Positions 58,234 through 64,000 of a stretch of DNA of 64,000 nt are shown here, one piece after another. Below the pieces are notes generated by a model, which was given only the letters and a program-made list of their open reading frames with translations, was not told the DNA's origin and searched no databases. This DNA is from Deinococcus cellulosilyticus NBRC 106333 = KACC 11606 (GTDB lineage: Bacteria > Deinococcota > Deinococci > Deinococcales > Deinococcaceae): the NCBI RefSeq assembly GCF_007990775.1, contig NZ_BJXB01000015.1, positions 62,001 to 126,000 on the forward strand, written 5' to 3'. Position 1 is the stretch's first letter; each line of letters begins with the position of its first letter. Made by a program: the position numbers and the translations under genes.

Positions 58234-60288
58234 TCAAGCGTCCCTTTTGCCGCGCAGGGCATAGTAGGCCTGTTTCTGCTCGTACATGCGTTCATCGGCA
58301 ATGCGCAGCAGTTCGATCAGGCCTTCCGATTCATCCGGGAACAGGGACATCCCGATGCTGGCCCCCAGTGGGAACCCCCGGAGGCTCAGTGCCTGAATGG
58401 CGGTCTGGAAGCGCTCAGCGGCCTGCTGGGCTTCCAAAGTGCTGGTGGAGGGGAGGTAGGCCAGGAATTCATCTCCGCCCAGACGGAAGATCAGGTCGGT
58501 GGAACGCTGCACGCTCTTCAGGGACCGCCCCACCTGCCGGAGGATGTCATCGCCAAACTTGTGTCCGAAGTGGTCGTTGATGGCCTTGAAGCCGTTCAGG
58601 TCCATCAGCAGAAAGCTGGCAGGTTGCCCCGAGCGCCTGAGGCTGGCAAGCCCGAGTGGAATGAGGTTTTCCAGGGCACGGCGGTTGGGGAGGCCTGTGA
58701 GGGGGTCGGTTGCAGCGGCCTCCGAGAGCTCCTGGCGCAGTTTTGCTTCCTGAACGATCACAGCAAGCTGGCTGCCCAGGAGTCCAGCTACCTCCAGAGC
58801 GTCCTGATCGAAAGCGTGTTTGTCCAGCATGTTGTTCAGGGACAGGAAAGCCAGCATTTGACCTTCATGCACAATGGGAACACACAGGTCGGCCTGCAGT
58901 TTTGCCAGGGGGACCAGATCCTGGAGCACGTCTGTCTGGATGCGCTGCACATCTGCATCGCTGCTGTCCAGCCTGCGGATGCGGGGAATGCCGTTCAGAC
59001 ACTCCTCCTGTGAGCCGCCGTACCAGACCAGAACGTCCTGTTCGGGAATCCGCACATGGGCCAGAGGACCAAGATCGAGCCCCTGGCTGGCAACCATGCG
59101 GTAATGCTGGTCCTCGCGGATCAGGAGGGCTCCGTACTGTGCTCCGGGAAGCAGGTCTGCAGCGGCGGTCATCAGCAGGGAATTGAGTTCATCCAGGCTC
59201 AGGGAGCGCAGGGCACTGAGGATGGCCTCACTTTTCTTGAGGCGCTCCAGCAGGGTCTGTTTCTGGATCAGCATCCCCAGCTGACGTCCCAGGTTGCTCA
59301 AGAACTCCTGCTCCTCACTGTCCCAGCGTTCATACTCCTTGCGCCCCACCACCAGAAAGGCCCTGGAGCGGCTCAGGGAAGGCAAGGGAATGATGGCAAC
59401 GGCAGCCCGGTCAAAGTCAGGCAGGTGGTGGCTGCGGGCGGTCTCTTCATCATGGGTGAACAGGGCACGCTGCTCCAGGTAGGCCTTCCACAGCAGGTTG
59501 TGATTGAATTCCACATTCTGTGCGTCCAGAAGGGTGTGGGCGTAAGGCCTGAAGGTGTTCTTGTCGTACACGTACACCCCGCAACTGGTGTAATTGCGGT
59601 GGGAGAGCAGGGCGTAACACACCTGCTGGGCCCCCTCTTTGAGGTTGTGGGCGTCCTGCAGTTCCAGCGTGATGTAATTCAGGAAGGCATTTTCCTGATT
59701 GCGGGCAATTTGCGAAAGCCTCGCCTCCACCACTTTCAGCAGTTCATCAAGCTGGATGTGACGGGGCACCCCCCGCACTTCCAGCTGCGTCACCCGCTGG
59801 TTCAGGGCATAGATGGCGTAGGTGTTTGGAAGGGTCTGGATGATGTTCTGGTGGAGTTCCACCGATTTCACTCCATTGGACAGCAGGAAATCGCGGGTGT
59901 AGTTCAGCACGCTTTCCACGGTGGGGCTGTCTTCCAGTTCGCTCCACAGGCCCAGAAGCAGAGACTGGGTGGTCCCTGTGGGAGCGGTGCGGGGCCTGCG
60001 GTAGACCAGGCCAATGAAGTTGGCCAGCACCAGCATCCCGGCCACCAGCAGGGTTTTGCTGGCAATGGGGGTGCTCCAGCCCAGCACGATCAGCATGGCC
60101 AGCACAAAAGCACTGATGGGACCCGCAGGAATCGGGTAGATCAGCAGGGTGCCTGCAATGAGGAGGGCCACCAGCAGTCCCACCAGTTGAACGGGATACA
60201 GCTGAACCAGCAGCAGCACACCTCCTGCTGCGAGCAGGGGCAGGGCCATCTTGCTCCAGAGGGTGCGAGACACCGTCAGGGTGTTCAT
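58234..60288 (-). CDS. Membrane-bound GAF-GGDEF diguanylate cyclase
   Basis: 684 residues: four to five N-terminal transmembrane helices (about 12-95), two GAF-like regions (about 210-350 and 375-510), then a GGDEF domain with intact active-site GGDEF at 604-608 and no RxxD inhibitory site visible five residues before it. It should make c-di-GMP from GTP in response to a signal. The ATG at 60288 overlaps the upstream EAL gene stop as ATGA, so synthase and hydrolase are coupled. Confidence 0.9.
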   Translation of the reverse strand: MNTLTVSRTLWSKMALPLLAAGGVLLLVQLYPVQLVGLLVALLIAGTLLIYPIPAGPISAFVLAMLIVLGWSTPIASKTLLVAGMLVLANFIGLVYRRPRTAPTGTTQSLLLGLWSELEDSPTVESVLNYTRDFLLSNGVKSVELHQNIIQTLPNTYAIYALNQRVTQLEVRGVPRHIQLDELLKVVEARLSQIARNQENAFLNYITLELQDAHNLKEGAQQVCYALLSHRNYTSCGVYVYDKNTFRPYAHTLLDAQNVEFNHNLLWKAYLEQRALFTHDEETARSHHLPDFDRAAVAIIPLPSLSRSRAFLVVGRKEYERWDSEEQEFLSNLGRQLGMLIQKQTLLERLKKSEAILSALRSLSLDELNSLLMTAAADLLPGAQYGALLIREDQHYRMVASQGLDLGPLAHVRIPEQDVLVWYGGSQEECLNGIPRIRRLDSSDADVQRIQTDVLQDLVPLAKLQADLCVPIVHEGQMLAFLSLNNMLDKHAFDQDALEVAGLLGSQLAVIVQEAKLRQELSEAAATDPLTGLPNRRALENLIPLGLASLRRSGQPASFLLMDLNGFKAINDHFGHKFGDDILRQVGRSLKSVQRSTDLIFRLGGDEFLAYLPSTSTLEAQQAAERFQTAIQALSLRGFPLGASIGMSLFPDESEGLIELLRIADERMYEQKQAYYALRGKRDA

Positions 60289-62618
60289 TTCAGTGCCCCC
60301 ATCCACTGCCTCAGGTCCCGGTGGCTGAGCGGTCTCGAGATGTGGTACCCCTGAATCAGGTCGCAGCGGTGGGTCCTCAGCCACTGCACCTGCTCTGAAG
60401 TCTCCACCCCTTCGGCGATCACTTTGAAACCCAGCCCATGCCCGAGCTGGATCAGGCTGTCCATCAGGCGGTTGTCGGTCTCCGACTCCCCGAGGTAGGT
60501 GGTGAAACTGCGGTCCAGCTTCAGGACATCCAGAGGCAGATGTTTCAGGTAGCTCATGGAGGAGTACCCCACCCCGAAATCGTCCAGAGCCACCTTGATG
60601 CCCCACCTGCGCATCTCTTCGAGCCTGGAGACCACCACATCCCGTTCCTGCATCAGGGTGCCCTCGGTGACTTCAATCTGCAGCCTTGAAGCCCTTTCTC
60701 CCAGACGAAGGGCAAAGTCCCGCATCCAGGCAAAGAATTCAGAGTCGCGGATGGTGCTCGGAGACAGGTTCACCGAGCAGACAAAATCCAGGTCGCGCAA
60801 TTCCTCCATGGCCAGCTCAATGACCCGCTGGTCCAGCCTGCGAATCAGGCCTGTCTCCTCGGCCAGATTGATGAATTCCTCGGGCGAGATGAAGCGTCCC
60901 TGGCGGTTTTGCAGGCGCACCAGGCATTCCACCCCCCACAGTTTCTGCTGGTGAATGTCCCACAGGGGCTGGTACTGCAGCACCAGTTTGCGTTTCTGGA
61001 TGGCATCTCTGAGTTCCTGCTCGATCAGCATGCGTTCGCTGGAGGGAAGGTCAAACTCAGGGCGGTACACGGCCACCCCCTGGCGGTTCAGTTTGGCGTA
61101 CCTCAGGGCAGAGTTGGCCTGCCGCAGCAAATCATGGTAGGTCTGACCCTGGTGGGGATAGATGGCCAGACCCATCGCCAGAGACAGGATGTGTTGCTGC
61201 CCTGCAAAGTGCAGGGGTTGCTCAAAAGCATTCTGCACGCTGTAGGCCACCTGCATCAGTTCCGAGATGGAAGAGCGGCGCAGCACCATGGCGAATTCAT
61301 CCCCATCGAGCCTTCCGAGCAGGTCCGGGTGGGCCACATGCTTGCGCAGCTTTCGGGCCACGGCCTGCAGGAGTTCATCTCCCACGGCAAAGCCCAGAGA
61401 GTCATTGATGTCCTTGAAACGGTTGACGTCCCACAGCATCACCCCCACCACATTCTGTGGATCTGCGGTCAGGATGAGCTGGTCTGCGGTGTCCTGCAGG
61501 TACGCCCGGTTGTAGAGTCCGGTCAATTGATCCGACTGGTTCAGGTATTCGAGGCGTTCCAGCGAGGCTTTCTGGGCACTGATGTCCCGGACCACGGCCA
61601 GCACGTCCTCTTCGCTGTGACGGGCCACCCGGGCCTCAAAGAACTGCACACTCTGACCCAGATCGAGGGCGTATTCAATGGTCTGCAGTTCTGCTGTCTC
61701 CAGGGCTCTGGAGATCACATGCTCGAACATCTCTGCCAGATGGGGAGGGAAGAGGTCGTAAATGCGTTTTCCAAGAAACATCTCCACTGGAGCAGCAAGC
61801 AAATCAGGATCTGGAGAGTGCACGTCCTTGCACACACCAGATCGGTCAATCAGGAACACTGTGTCTGGAATGGCGCTCAGCATGGTGCGGTGTCGGGCTT
61901 CACTTTCCCGCAACTGGCGTTCTGCCTCCTTGCGGTCCCGGATGTCCCGGGCGATCAGCACGGTGATGCGTTCGGCGGTGTTGGGTTCCACCCAGCTGCG
62001 GCACACCACCTCCACCTCCAGCCTTTCACCGGAGAGGCTTTTCCAGTGCTGCTCGGTCGGGGGCATGATCTGGTCCTCAGAAGGGAGGGCCTGCACCAGT
62101 TTCAGCAGGAAGGTCTGGTCTTCGGGTTCCACGACCTGCCAGAGGTTGAGTCCCACCGCCTGCTGGTCTGGAATGCCAAGCAGGGCGGCCATGCTGGAAT
62201 TGGCATAGACGATGTCCAGCCGTTCACTGAGCATGCAGATGGCATCTGGCGAGATCTCCACCAGCGACCTGAAACGCTCCTCGCTCTGCATGACCTCGCT
62301 GATTTCTGGACGGACAGGGTTCAGAAACACCACCGCCCCTCCTGCAGGGCGGCTTTTCACAAACAGGTCCATCTCTGCTGGATGGTGTGCCGAGCGGTAT
62401 TTGAGGTGGGCCGTGATGTGCTGGCCCTCGCGAGGAAGGTGTTCCCCTCGAAAGATGTTGCGGAGTTCTTCGCTGAAATGGCTGTCAAATGGGGTGTCCA
62501 TGGGGTCCAGGGGAAGCAGGGTCCTGGCATAAGCGTTGCTGTAAATGCAGTACCCCTGGGGGTTGGTCACAATCACGCCACTTTCAATTGCATCTGTCAA
62601 TTCATCCCAGATTGGCAT
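60285..62618 (-). CDS. PAS-GGDEF-EAL phosphodiesterase-type c-di-GMP protein
   Basis: 777 residues: three PAS-like domains (about 1-105, 108-235, 240-350), a GGDEF domain with a changed motif DGDEF (438-442), and an EAL domain where the motif reads ECL (564-566) but Asp679-Asp680 (DDFG), Lys700 and Glu736 are present. Probably a c-di-GMP phosphodiesterase regulated by a GTP-binding GGDEF domain, soluble. The start follows AAGGAAG. The next gene is a cyclase, overlapping by 4 bp. Confidence 0.9.
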   Translation of the reverse strand: MPIWDELTDAIESGVIVTNPQGYCIYSNAYARTLLPLDPMDTPFDSHFSEELRNIFRGEHLPREGQHITAHLKYRSAHHPAEMDLFVKSRPAGGAVVFLNPVRPEISEVMQSEERFRSLVEISPDAICMLSERLDIVYANSSMAALLGIPDQQAVGLNLWQVVEPEDQTFLLKLVQALPSEDQIMPPTEQHWKSLSGERLEVEVVCRSWVEPNTAERITVLIARDIRDRKEAERQLRESEARHRTMLSAIPDTVFLIDRSGVCKDVHSPDPDLLAAPVEMFLGKRIYDLFPPHLAEMFEHVISRALETAELQTIEYALDLGQSVQFFEARVARHSEEDVLAVVRDISAQKASLERLEYLNQSDQLTGLYNRAYLQDTADQLILTADPQNVVGVMLWDVNRFKDINDSLGFAVGDELLQAVARKLRKHVAHPDLLGRLDGDEFAMVLRRSSISELMQVAYSVQNAFEQPLHFAGQQHILSLAMGLAIYPHQGQTYHDLLRQANSALRYAKLNRQGVAVYRPEFDLPSSERMLIEQELRDAIQKRKLVLQYQPLWDIHQQKLWGVECLVRLQNRQGRFISPEEFINLAEETGLIRRLDQRVIELAMEELRDLDFVCSVNLSPSTIRDSEFFAWMRDFALRLGERASRLQIEVTEGTLMQERDVVVSRLEEMRRWGIKVALDDFGVGYSSMSYLKHLPLDVLKLDRSFTTYLGESETDNRLMDSLIQLGHGLGFKVIAEGVETSEQVQWLRTHRCDLIQGYHISRPLSHRDLRQWMGALK

Positions 62619-62667
62619 GGTCTTCCTTTGGTTCCCGGACGTCTTTTGATGGTGCGAGCCATATTGG

Positions 62668-62673
62668 ATTATA
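62668..62673 (-). promoter_or_regulatory. -10 box for the c-di-GMP operon
   Basis: Minus-strand TATAAT about 50 bp upstream of the start at 62618. The -35 region is weak. The 244-bp gap here has no gene; it holds this box and the promoter of the divergent radical SAM gene. Confidence 0.5.
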
Positions 62674-62827
62674 CGCTTTCACCAAATGCGAGTCTAACGG
62701 TTCTGTTGCACAGAAATGTCTGCAGAAAGCAAAATGGGGCAACATCAGTGCAGAGCATCTCCTGGATGCAAGAGGAATTTTCCAGATTGCACATCAGGGA
62801 TCTCCCGTCTTGCACCAGACAGGTCTT

Positions 62828-62856
62828 TTGTTTTCAGAGACCTGACCCGATAGACT
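62828..62856 (+). promoter_or_regulatory. Leaderless promoter of the radical SAM gene
   Basis: TTGTTT (62828-62833) and TAGACT (62851-62856) have a 17-bp spacer, and the -10 box ends 6 nt before the ATG at 62863. Confidence 0.7.
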
Positions 62857-62862
62857 CTGGGC

Positions 62863-63972
62863 ATGAAGCATCACCTCTACCCGCACAGCACCACCTTCAG
62901 CCCTGATCCCCAGAGGGTGTTCTCATTCGATCTGGAGGGAAGGCTGATTTCGGTGTTCAAAGGTGGGGTGGTGTACAAGCGGGACCTGTCCAGCAACGTG
63001 CATGTGCGCTACCAGCAGGAGGGCAGACAGCGTGAGGTGCTGAACCCTGAGCAGGCCAGACGATTTTTTGAAGACGTTGAGAGGCAAATCCAGGACCTGC
63101 TCCCCATCCTGCCAGAGGATCTGGTTTGCAGGTTGAGAGACCGTTACACCCCGGATCAACTGCTGGACCAGAAAGCAAAGTTTTTGCAGGTGTACCGTCC
63201 CATCTCCATTCTGCCGCCCGATCAGTACCTCTCCGTGGTGCTGCAGGCCACCGAGGGGTGCACCTGGAACAAATGCACCTTCTGCAATTTCTACGCAGAC
63301 CGTCCCTTCAAGGTGAAAACCCCGGAAGAGTTTGCAAAGCACGTGCAGGAGGTCCAGGCTTTCTTTGGTGAAGGGGTGCGGCTTCGCAAGAGTGTCTTTC
63401 TGGCAGACGGCAATGCCCTTGCCCTCAGCTTTTCCAGACTGCAGGAGATGCTCTTTCAAACCCGGCAGGCGTTTCCCGGTCTCCCGGTGGCCAGTTTCAT
63501 TGATGTGTTCACAGGCAGCAGGCACACCCCTGAAGAGTGGACCGCCCTGAAAGACCTGGGCCTCCAGAGGGTCTTCATTGGCATGGAAAGTGGCCTGGAC
63601 GAGGTGCTGCGCTTCATCAACAAGCCTGGATCTCAGGCAGACCTGCTGGAGTTTGTCTCTGAACTGAAACATGCAGGATTGCAGGTGGGCCTGATTCTGA
63701 TGGTCGGGGTCGGTGGGCATGAATTCCGTGAACCTCATGCAGAGGCATCCCTGGAGGCCCTGAAAAAGATGCCTCTGGACGCAGGAGACCTGATTTACCT
63801 GTCGCCTTTTGTGGAACATCCAGGGTTCACGTACTCGGAGAAACGGGAAGCCGCAGGGCTCACCCCCATGTCTGAGCCTGAAGTGGAAACGGAACTGGCC
63901 CTGATGGCGAAAAGAGTGCGCAGCATGGGCCTGAAAGCTGCAAGATATGACATCCGGGAATTTCTGTACTGA
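62863..63972 (+). CDS. Radical SAM protein with a CX4CX2C cluster motif
   Basis: 369 residues. The [4Fe-4S] ligands are Cys133, Cys138 and Cys141 in GCTWNKCTFCNFY, spaced CX4CX2C rather than the common CX3CX2C. Later come GMESG and a VGVGGHE segment, as in COG1032-like B12-independent members. The N-terminal 110 residues are an extra domain with no recognised function. Reaction unknown: I give no substrate. The start is leaderless. The last 28 bp of the window after its stop hold nothing visible. Confidence 0.87.
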   Translation: MKHHLYPHSTTFSPDPQRVFSFDLEGRLISVFKGGVVYKRDLSSNVHVRYQQEGRQREVLNPEQARRFFEDVERQIQDLLPILPEDLVCRLRDRYTPDQLLDQKAKFLQVYRPISILPPDQYLSVVLQATEGCTWNKCTFCNFYADRPFKVKTPEEFAKHVQEVQAFFGEGVRLRKSVFLADGNALALSFSRLQEMLFQTRQAFPGLPVASFIDVFTGSRHTPEEWTALKDLGLQRVFIGMESGLDEVLRFINKPGSQADLLEFVSELKHAGLQVGLILMVGVGGHEFREPHAEASLEALKKMPLDAGDLIYLSPFVEHPGFTYSEKREAAGLTPMSEPEVETELALMAKRVRSMGLKAARYDIREFLY

Positions 63973-64000
63973 TTGATCAGGTGTGTTTCAGCTCACAGGA

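Noticed and set aside
60289..60606. N-terminal extension of the GAF-GGDEF protein
   Set aside because: This part lies inside the EAL gene in another frame and lacks protein-like composition; the ATGA overlap gives a natural start at 60288.

Overview
The window looks like chromosomal DNA of a Deinococcus-type bacterium of moderate GC content. The best evidence is the single-stranded DNA-binding protein at 17722-18588, which carries two OB folds in one 288-residue chain (the Deinococcus-Thermus form) and lies in the order rpsF-ssb-rpsR-rplI. A second hint is that a large share of genes have no Shine-Dalgarno sequence and instead a -10 box 5-9 nt before the ATG, the leaderless layout common in Deinococcus. 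I name no species. I see no phage, transposase, CRISPR array or rRNA; this is mostly ordinary chromosome with accessory transport and regulatory genes.

Layout. 1-5600: end of an unknown gene, tRNA-Pro(GGG), a membrane protein, the SRP RNA, clpP-clpX, a MerR regulator with its aldo/keto reductase, and ohr. 5830-16819: secreted subtilase, YdcZ pair with MarR, NUDIX/TetR divergent pair, a large G8-domain lipoprotein, a phosphoesterase, and an AI-2E-type transporter flanked by two paralogous secreted proteins. 16902-19048: rplI, rpsR, ssb, rpsF. 19321-24822: a BTAD-type response regulator, a two-component system, an Ada-like alkyl-DNA repair protein whose N-terminal domain has lost its cysteines, and a DMT transporter. 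24823-34105: PerR-like regulator, exonuclease VII (xseA-xseB), an unknown two-gene unit, rplU-rpmA, a BNR-repeat secreted protein, obgE, yqeK, an LCP protein and rsfS. 34032-39073: operon of molybdopterin oxidoreductase, Moco-fold lipoprotein and histidine kinase, then an MFS transporter. 39593-41485: sufE, a sulfurtransferase and ybjQ. 41601-48658: sugar operon lacI, binding protein, two permeases and a glycogen-debranching-like glycosidase, with a pair of LacI operators. 48982-55292: HAD phosphatase, ThiXYZ-like importer with a fused ATPase-permease, DMT transporter and threonine dehydratase. 55333-63972: HAD hydrolase, GNAT, PrpE-like phosphatase, truA, two c-di-GMP proteins and a radical SAM protein.

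The most unusual feature is a family of intergenic repeats. At least eleven intergenic regions carry tandem heptamers of type GCAGAAG or GCCGAGR, usually four units in register, and nearly always a second array in inverted orientation 20-430 bp away. The two heptamer types occur joined in the same register at 39129-39149, so they appear to be variants of one system. One array has been captured as the coding sequence for the C-terminus of a transporter (52519-52563), and others form terminator-like hairpins.
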